From Plantactinospora mayteni (GTDB lineage Bacteria; Actinomycetota; Actinomycetes; Mycobacteriales; Micromonosporaceae), in NCBI RefSeq assembly GCF_016862935.1, contig NZ_BONX01000045.1, positions 62,001 through 126,000 on the forward strand: 64,000 nucleotides of DNA, given 5' to 3'. The number at the start of each line of letters is the position of its first letter. Within the stretch, counting starts at the first letter, position 1. A model generated the notes under the pieces. It made no database searches and was not told where the DNA came from. It saw only the letters and a list, made by a program, of their open reading frames with translations. Below, piece after piece: positions 32,988-42,312 of the stretch. The position numbers and the translations under genes were made by a program.

Positions 32988-33527
32988 GTGCTGCGGCGGT
33001 TGACCGGGCCGGAGGCGCTGGCGCTGCGCGACCGGCTGGTCGAGACGTACGCGGCGGTGTTCTGCGCGCCACCGTGGAACGACTCGCCCGAGCGGGCCGC
33101 CCGGTTCGGCGAGCTGCTGATCGACTGGGCCGGGCAGCCGGGCTTCGTCGCCGTCCTGGCCGACGACGGCGGGAACACCGGATCCGGTGCCGACGACGGG
33201 ACCGTTCCCGGGTTCGCGGTCGGGCTGACCAGTCCGACCCCGTTCCCCGCCGACCGCGCCTACGCGCAGGTACGCCGCCTCCTCGGACCGGCCGTCGAGA
33301 CGCTCTCCGGGTGGCTGGAGGTCGCCGAGCTGGCCGTACATCCGGCGGCCCGGCGGGTTGGGCTCGGCCGGCGGCTGCTGGCCGAACTGACCGCCGACCG
33401 GCCGGCGTGGCTGCTGACCGTCCCGCAGGTCGCCGGCACCACCGCCTTCTACGACGCGGTGGGCTGGGTCCGGCACGGCACCGGCTACGGGATCACGGTC
33501 TACACCAACCGGCCGCTACCCCGCTGA
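32988..33527 (+). CDS. GNAT-family N-acetyltransferase
   Basis: A 179-residue acetyltransferase. The acetyl-CoA-binding motif A is AELAVHPAARRVGLGRRLLAEL (about 100-121), and the closing FYDAVGWVRHG is typical of the fold. The substrate is unknown. The start is uncertain: GTG at 32988 begins a compact domain, while an upstream GTG at 32934 would add 18 residues without a better ribosome-binding site. The 3' end overlaps the convergent membrane-protein gene by 12 bp. Confidence 0.8.
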   Translation: MLRRLTGPEALALRDRLVETYAAVFCAPPWNDSPERAARFGELLIDWAGQPGFVAVLADDGGNTGSGADDGTVPGFAVGLTSPTPFPADRAYAQVRRLLGPAVETLSGWLEVAELAVHPAARRVGLGRRLLAELTADRPAWLLTVPQVAGTTAFYDAVGWVRHGTGYGITVYTNRPLPR

Positions 33528-34682
33528 CCTGCCCCGCGGCAGCGGTGCGGCCGAGCCGGACCGTTCCGCGCGCAGCCGCCAGAACGCCCCGCCGAGCAGC
33601 GCCAGCGTGAGCAGGCTGACCGTCAGGTCGGCGACCAGCGCCTGGGTCGGTGAGGCGGCGGAGTAGCTCGGTGCCAGGTAGGCCCCGGCCGCCGCCACCA
33701 CCAGCCCGGCCCCCCAGGCAGCCAGCACATGCCGCTGTCCCCAGCCGGTACGCCGGGACCACCGTACGACCACCACGGCGGCGAACGCGCTGGCCAGTAC
33801 CCCGATCGCGACGCCGGCCCAGTTCGGCACCAGGTCGACGGCGAGCCGGGCACCGCACACCACCAGTCCGGCCCAGAGCGGATGCGGCGCTCGGCTGGCC
33901 GCCGCCTCGACGGCCGCACCGGTACGGGTGTCGTCGCTTCCACCGACGGGGTCGACCGGTCGCCGTCCGCGCCGCCAGCGGGGCAGCAGCGCGGCGGTCA
34001 CCAGGGCGAGCGCCGTCAACGCCGCGAACGACAACTGGAGCGGGCTGGCCAGGAACTCCTTCCGGCCGCCGTCGTCGGAGAAGATCAGCAGACTGCCGAG
34101 CAGGTAGAGGGCGCCGGCCAGCACCAGACCGACCCGGCCCAGCCACGGCTGGCGGCGTCGGGCCGGCCCGACGAACGACTCGACGAGCACGATCGGCACA
34201 CAGACGCTCAGTACGACGTGTCCACCGACGTACCCGAGCGCGTTCTGGGCGCTGAATCCGAGCCACGGGACCATCGTCGCCCGCGCTGCGGCGGCCGTCT
34301 CGGCGAACTCGGTGTCGTCCAGGAACGCGTCGTTGAACAGCGACTGGTCGACCAGCCCGGCCTGGATCGTCCCGAACGCCGCGCCGAGCAGTACGATCGC
34401 CGGCCAACCGCCACCGGCGCGCCGGGCGGTCTCCCGGATGAGCAGCGCGGCCGAGCCGTAGAGCGGACCGAGGAAGAGCACGACCAACGGGTAGTCCTCG
34501 ACGGTGAAGCCGCCCCACGCGCACTCGGCGGCCCACGGGGCGAGCAGCCACAGCGCGACGACCGGCCCGATCCGGCGCCAGCGGGACAGCCTCGCGGGCT
34601 CGACCGGAGCGGTCTCGGGCGTCGGGTCCGGTGCGGCCGGTGCCGCCGGGGCGTCGACCGGTACGCCGTGGTCGTCGGGCAT
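33516..34682 (-). CDS. Multi-pass membrane protein of unknown function
   Basis: A 388-residue integral membrane protein with about nine hydrophobic segments after a Pro/Ala-rich cytoplasmic N-terminus of about 40 residues. Notable conserved-looking stretches are APWAAECAWGG near the first segment and GTIQAGLVDQSLFN after the third. I do not recognise a transporter or enzyme family. ATG at 34682 is chosen because GAGGAG lies seven bases upstream; GTG at 34733 would add 17 charged residues. Confidence 0.75.
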   Translation of the reverse strand: MPDDHGVPVDAPAAPAAPDPTPETAPVEPARLSRWRRIGPVVALWLLAPWAAECAWGGFTVEDYPLVVLFLGPLYGSAALLIRETARRAGGGWPAIVLLGAAFGTIQAGLVDQSLFNDAFLDDTEFAETAAAARATMVPWLGFSAQNALGYVGGHVVLSVCVPIVLVESFVGPARRRQPWLGRVGLVLAGALYLLGSLLIFSDDGGRKEFLASPLQLSFAALTALALVTAALLPRWRRGRRPVDPVGGSDDTRTGAAVEAAASRAPHPLWAGLVVCGARLAVDLVPNWAGVAIGVLASAFAAVVVVRWSRRTGWGQRHVLAAWGAGLVVAAAGAYLAPSYSAASPTQALVADLTVSLLTLALLGGAFWRLRAERSGSAAPLPRGRSAG

Positions 34683-35046
34683 CTGCGGCTCCTCGCTGCT
34701 CACTTCGCGGGCCTCGTCCCTCGGGTTCCACACCCGTCAGGCCGCCGCCGCGTCCGGCCGGCCGGGGACCCGCGTCCCGGTTCGGGGCGCGGCGGCATGC
34801 TCTCGTGCCACCACGGTCCCGGCTGGGGGCCGATGCCCGGAACGGCCCTTGGGCGAATTCGGGTAGACCAAAGTAGACGGCTCAGATCGACCAGCGACGG
34901 CCTCGGACGAGGTCGGCGAGGTCGAGGGCCGGGTGTTCGTGCCCGGCGCGTGTCGGCCGGCGGTCGTGGTGCCGGGTGAAATTCGCTTGCCGGGGCCTGG
35001 CCAAGGTCACGAGGCTGGGGCGGGACGACTGGGACGGAGAGGCCGG
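34683..35046. promoter_or_regulatory. Divergent intergenic region
   Basis: This 364-bp gap separates the membrane-protein gene (minus) from the DUF3800 gene (plus). A GTAGAC-AAA-GTAGAC direct repeat lies near 34864-34880. Nothing else stands out. Confidence 0.35.
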
Positions 35047-36162
35047 ATGGCAGGGTCAGACGCGGCCGACCAACCCGTCGAGATCGCCTGCGACGAATCC
35101 GGCTCGGAGGGCGAACGGCTGGTCGGCGGGGTGACCGACGTCTTCGCGCACGCCAGTTCGGAACTGGACAGCGCGGCGGCGACGGCCTGTGTGCTGGAGC
35201 TGCGGGACCGGATCCGATCGCCGGCCACCGAATACAAGGCCAATCACCTGCTGCGGGAGAAGCACCGCCGGGTGCTCGTCTGGTTGCTCGGAGCCGAGGG
35301 GCCGCTGTCCGGGTACGCACGGGTGCACCTGACCGAGAAGACGTTCTTCGTCGTCGGCAAGCTCGTCAACCTGCTGGTCGAGGACCTCGGCTACGACGCG
35401 AGCCTCGGGCTGTACCAGGGTCACCAGGCGACCGCCCTGGCGCGTGCCCTCTACCGGGAGGGTCCGGCCGCGCTCGGGGCGCAGCGCTGGACCGCGCTGT
35501 TGGGTTCGTTCAACTATCTGCTGCGACCCCGGAACCGGCGCGGCGTACGGGTCTCGGTCGACTCGTTCTTCGAGCTGGTCGAGGTGCTCGGCGCGAGTGC
35601 TCCGGCGGGGTTCTCGTCCGGTGGTGGCGGCCCGGCCGGGTCCGGTACCTCGACCTCGGTCGGCGAGATCGTCGGACTGCTCCGGGCGGCCCGACCCCGG
35701 TTGGAGTCCCTGGTGGCACGGCTGCACGACGATCCGAGGGCGGTACCGGAGCTGAACCCGATCCTGCCGGCACTGGTCCGGGCGGTCACGTACTGGAGCG
35801 GACCCGACCGTCCGGTGTCGATCGTGCACGACATCCAGACCGGGCTGACCGCCGAGTCCGTCGCACAGTTGCGGGAGCTGTTCGGCAAGCCGGACCCGGC
35901 GCTCGTCCGGTGCGCGACCGGCGCGGCGCGGCCGTACGCCCCGAGCGGGCGGTTGACCGGGCTGACGTTCGCCGAGTCGCATCTCGATTCCCGGGTGCAG
36001 GTCGCCGACTTCCTCGCCGGGACGGCGCGACGGATCGCCTCGGACGACCTCAACGGTCGAGGGGACCCGGAACTGACGGCGCTGCTGCGGCCGTACGTCG
36101 ACGGGTACTCGATCTGGGGTGACGCCGCCAGCCGGCTCCGGCTGCTGCCCGCCGCGCGCTGA
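35047..36162 (+). CDS. DUF3800-like protein
   Basis: A 371-residue protein. The N-terminal IACDESGSEG and a C-terminal SHLDSRVQVADFLAGTARR match the DUF3800 pattern, which has an RNase H-like fold with acidic residues at both ends. The middle is helical and includes a Gly-rich loop (SSGGGGPAGSG). DUF3800 proteins often occur in mobile or defence regions, but neither is evident here. ATG at 35047 follows GGAGAGG; longer in-frame starts begin in poorly coding sequence. Confidence 0.72.
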   Translation: MAGSDAADQPVEIACDESGSEGERLVGGVTDVFAHASSELDSAAATACVLELRDRIRSPATEYKANHLLREKHRRVLVWLLGAEGPLSGYARVHLTEKTFFVVGKLVNLLVEDLGYDASLGLYQGHQATALARALYREGPAALGAQRWTALLGSFNYLLRPRNRRGVRVSVDSFFELVEVLGASAPAGFSSGGGGPAGSGTSTSVGEIVGLLRAARPRLESLVARLHDDPRAVPELNPILPALVRAVTYWSGPDRPVSIVHDIQTGLTAESVAQLRELFGKPDPALVRCATGAARPYAPSGRLTGLTFAESHLDSRVQVADFLAGTARRIASDDLNGRGDPELTALLRPYVDGYSIWGDAASRLRLLPAAR

Positions 36163-36202
36163 CGCGCCCCCGGACCGGGGGACCTGTGCGACCGACCGCC
36201 GC

Positions 36203-36245
36203 CATGTCTAGAAAACTTGACATGGTGTCTGTGGTTCTTTACTCT
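36203..36245 (+). promoter_or_regulatory. Sigma-70-type promoter with overlapping palindromic operator
   Basis: TTGACA (36217-36222) and TACTCT (36240-36245) are separated by exactly 17 bp, an unusually good housekeeping promoter for this window. The -35 box lies inside the palindrome CATGTC-N10-GACATG (36203-36224), so a regulator bound there would block RNA polymerase. The small HTH protein encoded in the operon is the likely ligand of the site. Confidence 0.75.
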
Positions 36246-36286
36246 TCGAGGTGTCAAGAATTCTTTACCTCTCAAAGGTGGCGACA

Positions 36287-36706
36287 ATGTCGTACGAGGA
36301 GAAGGGCACCTGGGTCGCCCTGGTGGTCGGCGTGACCGTCTACCTCGGCTATCTCGTGATCGTGCTGGGCCGACTGGCCGGCACCCCCGTGTCCACGGTG
36401 CCGTACGTGTCGACGCTGCTGCTGGCCATCGGCATCTCGATCGTCACGTCGATCGTGGCCCGCATCGCGGTCGAGATCGCCCGTCCCAGCGAGAGCCAGT
36501 CCGGCGACGTCCGGGACAGGGAGATCCACTGGCTCGGTGACCGCATCGGGCAGCGACTGCTGATGACCGCCGCGCTCGCGGCGCTCGGCCTGGCGCTGTT
36601 CGAGGCCGCGCACTTCTGGATCGCCAACGTCCTCTACCTCGGTTTCGTCGCCTCCGCGGTGGTCGGGTCGGTGGTCAAGCTCCGCGCCTACCACAGGGGT
36701 ATCTAG
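36287..36706 (+). CDS. Small four-helix membrane protein
   Basis: A 139-residue protein with four predicted membrane segments (about 8-26, 38-56, 86-106 and 112-130). A charged cytoplasmic loop (RPSESQSGDVRDREIHWLGD) lies between the second and third. It is the first gene of an operon with a YozG/XRE-like HTH gene two bases downstream, a pairing seen often in Gram-positives where the membrane protein and regulator are of unknown function. AAAGGTGG precedes the ATG at 36287. Confidence 0.8.
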   Translation: MSYEEKGTWVALVVGVTVYLGYLVIVLGRLAGTPVSTVPYVSTLLLAIGISIVTSIVARIAVEIARPSESQSGDVRDREIHWLGDRIGQRLLMTAALAALGLALFEAAHFWIANVLYLGFVASAVVGSVVKLRAYHRGI

Positions 36707-36708
36707 CC

Positions 36709-36942
36709 GTGGTCAAGCCGACCAGGGTCACCAACTCGATCCGCGCCCTGCGGTTCGCCGCCGGCGAGATGACGCAGGCCCAACTCGCCGAGCGGATCGG
36801 GGTGACCCGCCAGACGATCATCGCAATCGAGCAGAGCCGATATTCGCCGTCACTGGAGATGGCGTTCCAGATCGCCCACGTCTTCGCGGTGCCGCTCGAC
36901 GACGTGTTCCAGTACCCCGCCCCCGGAGGTGAGCAGCCATGA
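36709..36942 (+). CDS. XRE-family helix-turn-helix regulator
   Basis: A 77-residue single-domain Cro/CI-like regulator. The HTH reads MTQAQLAERIGVTRQTIIAIEQSRYSPSLEMA, closely like short YozG-type regulators. GTG at 36709 starts two bases after the stop of the membrane-protein gene, and its stop overlaps the reductase start (ATGA). It probably binds the palindrome at 36203-36224 and controls its own operon. Confidence 0.9.
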   Translation: MVKPTRVTNSIRALRFAAGEMTQAQLAERIGVTRQTIIAIEQSRYSPSLEMAFQIAHVFAVPLDDVFQYPAPGGEQP

Positions 36943-37913
36943 GAGCAGCCGTACACCGTGCGTACGGTCCACCCGATGTCGTCCGGGTCGAGGAGGTTCC
37001 GACACCCGTTCCCGGCGCCGAGGACGTACTCGTCCGGGTCCACGCCGCGACGGTCAGCGTGACCGACGGCACCGCCCGATCCGGCTCGCCGACCTTCTCC
37101 CGACTCTTCTTCGGGCTCCGCCGACCGAAGTGGACAGTGTTGGGCTCCGAGTTCGCCGGTGTGGTCGAGGCGGTCGGGTCGGGCGTGACCCGGCTGCGCG
37201 TCGGCGACGAGGTCGTCGGCATCACCGGGCCGGACTTCGGCGCGCATGCCGAGTACGTCCGGGTCCACCAGGACAGCGCCCTCGCGCCCAAGCCGGCCAA
37301 TCTCGACTTCGCCGAGGCGGTCGCCCTGGTCGACGGGACCGCGCTGGCGTTCCTGCGCGACCGGGCCCGGCTGCGCCCCGGCCAGACGATCCTGGTCAAC
37401 GGCGCCTCCGGGAGTGTCGGAAGCGCGGCCGTGCAACTCGGCAGGCACTTCGGCGCCCGGGTCACCGGGGTGTGCAGCACGCCGCACCTCGACCTCGTAC
37501 GCGACCTCGGCGCCGACACGGTCCTCGACTACACCCGGGAGGACTTCACCCGTGCCGGCCAGACCTACGACGTCGTCTTCGACGTGGCCGGTACCAGTTC
37601 GTTCGGGCGCTGCCGCCGGGTACTCAACCCGACCGGCCGCTATCTCAGCCCGGTACCGTCGCCGAGCCTGCTGCTCCAGATGCCGTGCACCGCGGCGTTC
37701 GGCCGGAGGAAGGCGATCATCGCGTTCACCGGGCTGCGGAAGGCGGCGGAGAAGTCGCGCGACCTGCTGCTCGTCCGGGAACTGGCCGAGGCCGGCACGT
37801 TCCGGCCGGTCATCGCGGACCGCTACCCGCTGGAGCGGATCACGGAGGCGCACCGCCACCTGGAGCGCGGCAAGTACGGCAACATCGTCGTCACCATGAC
37901 CGGAGCCGGCTGA
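36939..37913 (+). CDS. Zinc-independent MDR/quinone oxidoreductase-like NAD(P)H reductase
   Basis: A 324-residue medium-chain reductase. It has GroES-like N-terminal segments (LGSEFAGVVEAVGSGVTRLRVGDEVVG), the NADPH-binding Rossmann motif ILVNGASGSVGSAAVQLG, and the C-terminal RYPLERITEAHRHLERGKYGNIVVT. Zinc-ligand cysteines are absent, placing it with quinone oxidoreductases. It is translationally coupled to the HTH gene, so its expression follows that regulator. Dispersed repeat copy B lies 42 bp after the stop. Confidence 0.92.
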   Translation: MRAAVHRAYGPPDVVRVEEVPTPVPGAEDVLVRVHAATVSVTDGTARSGSPTFSRLFFGLRRPKWTVLGSEFAGVVEAVGSGVTRLRVGDEVVGITGPDFGAHAEYVRVHQDSALAPKPANLDFAEAVALVDGTALAFLRDRARLRPGQTILVNGASGSVGSAAVQLGRHFGARVTGVCSTPHLDLVRDLGADTVLDYTREDFTRAGQTYDVVFDVAGTSSFGRCRRVLNPTGRYLSPVPSPSLLLQMPCTAAFGRRKAIIAFTGLRKAAEKSRDLLLVRELAEAGTFRPVIADRYPLERITEAHRHLERGKYGNIVVTMTGAG

Positions 37914-37955
37914 GCCGACCGACGGCGCCGCCGCACCACTGTGGATCACGACGAC

Positions 37956-38047
37956 TGAACCTTTTTCAACCTCCCCTTGCGGTCCGCCGTGGCCGCAGGT
38001 GGAAGTCGGGGCGCATGCGCCGCGCGGTTCAGGTTGAAGAAGGTTCA
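37956..38047 (+). repeat. 92-bp dispersed palindromic element, copy B
   Basis: The best-preserved copy. The ends TGAACCTTTTTCAACCT and AGGTTGAAGAAGGTTCA form 17-bp imperfect terminal inverted repeats. A second inverted pair, TGCGGTCC/GGCCGCA, lies inside. Copies A (2843-2934) and C (43317-43408) are in the opposite orientation. It sits between the reductase stop and the P450 gene. Confidence 0.88.
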
Positions 38048-38126
38048 CTCCGCGGGATGGCGGTAGGCTCGGCCCTGCGGGAGAACTTCGTCTGCTTGAT
38101 CATCCCTGGAGATGGAAGAGGACACG

Positions 38127-39305
38127 ATGACCGATTCTCCGGTACTTCCCCTGAATCGCACCTGCCCGTATTCGCCACCCGCCGAACACGTGCGGCTGCA
38201 ACGGGACGAGCCGGTGGCCCGGGTGACCCTTCCGGACGGCTCGACGGCATGGGCGCTGAGCCGGCTCGACGACATCCGCTCCATGCTCACCGACCCCCGG
38301 TTCAGCGCCAACCGCCAGCGCGAGGGATTTCCGTTGCAACCCCGGGGGGTGCGACCCGACGCCGACGAGCGACCGCTGTTGATCGGGCTCGACCCGCCGG
38401 AGCACGGCGAGGCCCGCCGTGCCGTCGTCGGCGAGTTCACCATCAAGCGGATGAACGCGCTGCGCCCGCGCATCCAGCAGATCGTCGACGACTGTCTCGA
38501 CGCCGTCCTCGCCGGGCCGCGCCCGGCCGACCTCGTTCCGGCGCTGGCCCTGCCGGTACCGTCGCTGGTCATCTGCGAACTGCTCGGCGTGCCGTACGCC
38601 GATCACGACTTCTTCCAGAGCCGCTCGGCCAACCTGCTGCTTCGGTCGATCCCGCCCCAGGAGCGCTTCGTCGCGGCCAAGGAGATCCGCGAATACATGG
38701 CCGCGCTGATCGTGGAGAAGGCGAAGAACCCGGGTGACGACCTGCTGAGCCGGCAACTGGCCAAGGGGGCAGATCAGGAGGAGCTGGCGGGTCTCGGGTT
38801 CCTGCTGCTACTCGCCGGGCACGAGACCACCGGGAACATGATCTCCCTCGGCACGATGACGCTGCTGGAACGGCCGGAGGCGCTGGCGGCGCTGAAGGAG
38901 GACCCGGCCGTCACGCCGCAGATCGTCGAGGAACTCCTCCGATACTTCACCATCGCCGAATACGTCACCTCCCGGATCGCCGTGCAGGATGTCGAGATCG
39001 GCGGAGTGCTGATCCGCGCCGGCGAGGGCGTCGTCACGCTCGCCAACGCGGCGAACCGCGACCCGGCCGCGTTCACCGACGGCGACGCCTTCGACCTCGG
39101 ACGCGCCGCCCGGCACCACATCGCGTTCGGCTTCGGTGCCCACCAGTGCCTGGGGCAGAACCTCGCCCGGCTCGAACTCCAGATCGTCTTCGACACCCTC
39201 TTCGCCCGCATTCCCGGCCTCAGTCTGGCCGGGCCGGTCGACGAACTGTCCTTCAAGGAAGACTCCACCGTCTACGGCCTGCACTCCCTCCCGGTCACCT
39301 GGTAG
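38127..39305 (+). CDS. Cytochrome P450
   Basis: A 392-residue soluble bacterial P450. The I-helix oxygen-binding motif is AGHETT (230-235), the K-helix ExxR is EELLR (268-272), and the heme loop is FGFGAHQCLGQ with Cys341 as iron ligand. The class resembles CYP105/CYP107-type actinomycete enzymes that modify secondary metabolites or xenobiotics. The ferredoxin gene follows after eight bases, giving its electron donor; the reductase is not nearby. ATG at 38127 is the first in-frame ATG after GGAAGAGG. The substrate is unknown. Confidence 0.95.
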   Translation: MTDSPVLPLNRTCPYSPPAEHVRLQRDEPVARVTLPDGSTAWALSRLDDIRSMLTDPRFSANRQREGFPLQPRGVRPDADERPLLIGLDPPEHGEARRAVVGEFTIKRMNALRPRIQQIVDDCLDAVLAGPRPADLVPALALPVPSLVICELLGVPYADHDFFQSRSANLLLRSIPPQERFVAAKEIREYMAALIVEKAKNPGDDLLSRQLAKGADQEELAGLGFLLLLAGHETTGNMISLGTMTLLERPEALAALKEDPAVTPQIVEELLRYFTIAEYVTSRIAVQDVEIGGVLIRAGEGVVTLANAANRDPAAFTDGDAFDLGRAARHHIAFGFGAHQCLGQNLARLELQIVFDTLFARIPGLSLAGPVDELSFKEDSTVYGLHSLPVTW

Positions 39306-39313
39306 GGGACGCG

Positions 39314-39526
39314 ATGCGGATAACGGCCGATCTGGACCGCTGCGTCGGCGCAGGCCAGTGCGTACTCACCGATCCCGTCGTGTTCGACCAGCGCGACGAC
39401 GACGGTACGGTGATCATCCTCAGCACCACCCCGGAGGACGCGGAGACGATCGGCCGGGTACGCGAGGCGATCCGGATCTGCCCCAGCCAGGCCCTGGCAC
39501 TCGCCGAACCCGGCACCACGTCATAG
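39314..39526 (+). CDS. [3Fe-4S]-type ferredoxin
   Basis: A 70-residue ferredoxin that passes electrons to the P450 encoded just upstream. Cys10 and Cys16 (RCVGAGQC) with a later ICPSQA cysteine give the three-Cys pattern C-x5-C...CP of CYP105-type ferredoxins binding a 3Fe-4S cluster. The eight-base gap makes it co-transcribed with the P450. Confidence 0.93.
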   Translation: MRITADLDRCVGAGQCVLTDPVVFDQRDDDGTVIILSTTPEDAETIGRVREAIRICPSQALALAEPGTTS

Positions 39527-39573
39527 CCCCTGGTCGGAGCCACGACAGGAGTGCACCTCCGGCCGGCGGGGCG

Positions 39574-40038
39574 CTATTCGTGCCGGCTGACCCCTTCGGA
39601 GTGCATGCCGGTCTCCTCCTCCAGCGGATTGTTGCGGAGGTCGTCGAGCGTGGTGTCGTCGGGAAACAGCGGGCGACCCGGCCCGAAATCGGACGGGGCA
39701 CCGCCGGGTCCCGCTTCCGGCGTGCGGGTCGGCTCGACCGGGCCGAACCCGTGTTTGCCCGCGCCCTGCGCCCATGGTTGGGGCGGCTCCGCGTCGGCCC
39801 GCCGTTCGCCGCGTCGCGCGGGTGGCAGGCCGGTCTCCTCGCTTCCCTCGTCCAACGGCGAGTCCCGGGATTCGCCCCACGGCGCGTCCCGGTCCTCGGT
39901 GCCGCCGGTGGTGCCCCACGGCTGGACCGACTGCGGGCCACGGTCGGGCCCGTCCAGGGCTGCCTGAATGCCGTCCGCGTCGTCCGGCTGGAGTTGCCCG
40001 CCCGGCTCCTCGTCCACCGGTCGCCTCTTCGCGCTCAT
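39574..40038 (-). CDS. Hydrophilic, probably disordered protein of unknown function
   Basis: A 154-residue protein rich in Gly, Pro, Asp, Glu and Arg, without hydrophobic core, signal peptide or membrane segment. Short repeated motifs (RDAPWGESRDSPLDEGSEE) are visible, and the C-terminus is more structured-looking (LFPDDTTLDDLRNNPLEEETG). GGTGGGG precedes the ATG at 40038. The coding bias is real but no family is recognised. It might be a cytoplasmic stress or low-complexity protein. Confidence 0.55.
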   Translation of the reverse strand: MSAKRRPVDEEPGGQLQPDDADGIQAALDGPDRGPQSVQPWGTTGGTEDRDAPWGESRDSPLDEGSEETGLPPARRGERRADAEPPQPWAQGAGKHGFGPVEPTRTPEAGPGGAPSDFGPGRPLFPDDTTLDDLRNNPLEEETGMHSEGVSRHE

Positions 40039-40171
40039 CCCCACCACCCTCGCTGCCGAGTCGTCCCGCCGGCCGGCCCGGGTGACCCGGTGCCGGCGCG
40101 TGTGCCGTTCCCGGCCGGCCGCCAGACATGCGGCCGGCCGGAAGATATCTTTGGGCTGGGTATGGCCGCCG

Positions 40172-41494
40172 TCAGGCGCGCATGACGGTCGCGATCGGGA
40201 TGCGGGCGGCCCGGATGGCCGGGATGAGGCCGCCGAGCAACCCGGCCACCAGGCCCGCGATGACACCCGCGACTCCCGCGCGCCACGGGAACACCATGTC
40301 TTCCAGGAACGGCGCCTGGTCGGCGAGGAGGGCGCCGGCCGCACTCAGGGCGAGCGCGGACGCCCCGATGGCGGCGGTTGCGGTGAGCAGGCCGGTGAGC
40401 AGGGTCTCGGCGAGTACGATGCCGGCCAGCAGCAGTCGAGAGGTGCCGACCGCCCGGCGCAGCGCGAACTCCTCGACCCGCTCCCCCACGGTCGCCAGCC
40501 CGACGTTGAGGATCCCGGCGACCCCGATCAGCAGGACCAGGCTCGCCATGCCGAGGAAGATCCAGCGGATCAACGCCAGGTCCCGGGCGATGTTCTCCCG
40601 GGCCTGGATGGTCTCGAAGTGGATCTGGTCCGCCGGCGTGCCGGTCGCGGTGAGCCGCAGTATCAGCAACCGCTCCAGTTCACCGGCCGTCGGGGCCAGC
40701 ATCACCTGGAGCCCCGGACCGAACTCGCTGGCCGCAGTGTTCGGAGAAATCCAGTTCGCCAGTTCGTCGGTCCGGGAGTAGGCGACCGGCTGCGGGCTGC
40801 CGTCGTCGACCACGCCGATGATCCGGGGCGTCGGGTTGGCGGTCGTCCCGTCGATGCGCATCTCGGCCGGTACCTGGTGCCGGTTGAAGCCCTTCGCCGC
40901 CTCGAGGTTGAGTACCAGCCGGGGTGCCAGGGACGGCGCCGAGGTGAACTCGAGCCACTCTCCGGAGACCTGCCGGAACGGCTTGAACTGGCGGATGTCG
41001 CCGGTCAGCGTGTTCAGGGTCAGTTCGATCGCCTGACCGGGTACGGGCGTCCCCGCGTCACCGCCGCCAGGCGAGATCGGCCGGCAGCCGTACTGGTCGC
41101 AGTACATCGGACCGCCCGGGCCGCCGTAGCCGCCGGGCTGGTCGAACGGGGTTCCGCCGGGGTTGACCGGGACGACTCCCGGCTCACCGACGATCGCCTG
41201 CCGGGTGGCGATGACGACCCCGTCCGGCCGGTTCGCCAGGGTCTCGTTGCTGACCCGGACACTCTCCGGACTTCCCGGCAGGTACGCCTGTCGGGTGCCG
41301 TCCTTGCCGACCTGCACCGCGAGGTTGGCCAACTGGGCCTGTTCGACGGTCTCCGCCCCGGCCTGCACCACCACCACGGCCAGTACGCCGAGGAAGAGGC
41401 TCACCATCGACAGGAAGGTACGCATCTTGCGGGCCCGGATGCCCTGGATGCCGATGATCAGCGCGGACCGGAACCGCCCGGAGAGCCGGATCAC
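40172..41494 (-). CDS. MacB/FtsX-type ABC permease
   Basis: A 440-residue permease. One membrane segment near the N-terminus (RTFLSMVSLFLGVLAVVVVQ) is followed by a large extracytoplasmic MacB_PCD-like domain of about 230 residues and then three C-terminal membrane segments, including the FtsX-like region with EFALRRAVGTSRLLLAGIVLAETLL. GTG at 41494 overlaps the ATPase stop (GTGA). The domain plan is that of mechanotransmission-type exporters that push substrates out together with an adaptor rather than importing. Confidence 0.9.
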   Translation of the reverse strand: MIRLSGRFRSALIIGIQGIRARKMRTFLSMVSLFLGVLAVVVVQAGAETVEQAQLANLAVQVGKDGTRQAYLPGSPESVRVSNETLANRPDGVVIATRQAIVGEPGVVPVNPGGTPFDQPGGYGGPGGPMYCDQYGCRPISPGGGDAGTPVPGQAIELTLNTLTGDIRQFKPFRQVSGEWLEFTSAPSLAPRLVLNLEAAKGFNRHQVPAEMRIDGTTANPTPRIIGVVDDGSPQPVAYSRTDELANWISPNTAASEFGPGLQVMLAPTAGELERLLILRLTATGTPADQIHFETIQARENIARDLALIRWIFLGMASLVLLIGVAGILNVGLATVGERVEEFALRRAVGTSRLLLAGIVLAETLLTGLLTATAAIGASALALSAAGALLADQAPFLEDMVFPWRAGVAGVIAGLVAGLLGGLIPAIRAARIPIATVMRA

Positions 41495-42312
41495 CGGGGC
41501 ACCCCTTCCCGAGTCGGGTCGGCGCCGTCCGGGGCGGACACGCCAGCGGCGGACTCCGGCGTCGGGCCGGCCCCGGACGGGGCGGCCTGCATCCCGGCGG
41601 AATGCGGCGTCCACGCCTCGTCCGGGGTGGTGGTCGCCGGGTTGAGCACCCCGTCGTCGAGCCGCAGCACCCGGCGCATCTTGTTGGCGTGATCCCGGTC
41701 GTGGGTGACCAGGATCAGTCCGCAGCCCCGTTCGGTGGCCGAGCGCATCACCTCGATCACCAGGTTGCCGGTCTCGGTGTCCAGCGCGCCGGTCGGCTCG
41801 TCGGCCAGCAGCAGGCGTGGTTCCCGGACCAGGGCCCGGGCCACCGCCACCCGCTGCTGTTCGCCGCCGGAGAGCCGGGCCGGCCGGTGCTTCGCCAGAT
41901 GGGCGATGCCGACCTGGTCGAGTGCGGCCATGGTGCGGGCCCGGCGCTTGCGGCGCGGTAGCCAGCCCTGCCCGTTGACCAGGGCCATCGCCACGTTCTG
42001 CGCGGCGGTGAGGTGTTTGAGCAGGAAGAACCGCTGGAAGACGAAGCCGAACTCGGCGCTGCGCAGGGCCGCCGCCCGGCGTTCGGAGAGCCGGGTGATG
42101 TCCTGGCCGCCGAGCAGGTAGCGACCGCCGTCCGGACGGTCGAAGAGGCCGATCAGGCTGAGTAGCGTGCTCTTGCCGGAGCCGGACCGGCCGAGGATCG
42201 CCACGCTCTCTCCACTCTCGACGGTCAGGTCGACACCGTCGAGGATCGTCCGGGGTGTGCGCTGTCCCTTCAACGTCTTGGTGATGCCGTGCAGTTCCAG
42301 CAGCGCCGTCAT
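41491..42312 (-). CDS. MacB/LolD-type ABC ATPase
   Basis: A 273-residue ATPase. It has Walker [11 protein letters not shown]-loop [16 protein letters not shown], signature [15 protein letters not shown], Walker [13 protein letters not shown] and H-loop THD. The C-terminal 45 residues are an Ala/Pro/Gly-rich extension beyond the usual domain. Start and stop both overlap neighbours by four bases, so adaptor, ATPase and permease are translationally coupled as one efflux system. Confidence 0.94.
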   Translation of the reverse strand: MTALLELHGITKTLKGQRTPRTILDGVDLTVESGESVAILGRSGSGKSTLLSLIGLFDRPDGGRYLLGGQDITRLSERRAAALRSAEFGFVFQRFFLLKHLTAAQNVAMALVNGQGWLPRRKRRARTMAALDQVGIAHLAKHRPARLSGGEQQRVAVARALVREPRLLLADEPTGALDTETGNLVIEVMRSATERGCGLILVTHDRDHANKMRRVLRLDDGVLNPATTTPDEAWTPHSAGMQAAPSGAGPTPESAAGVSAPDGADPTREGVPR

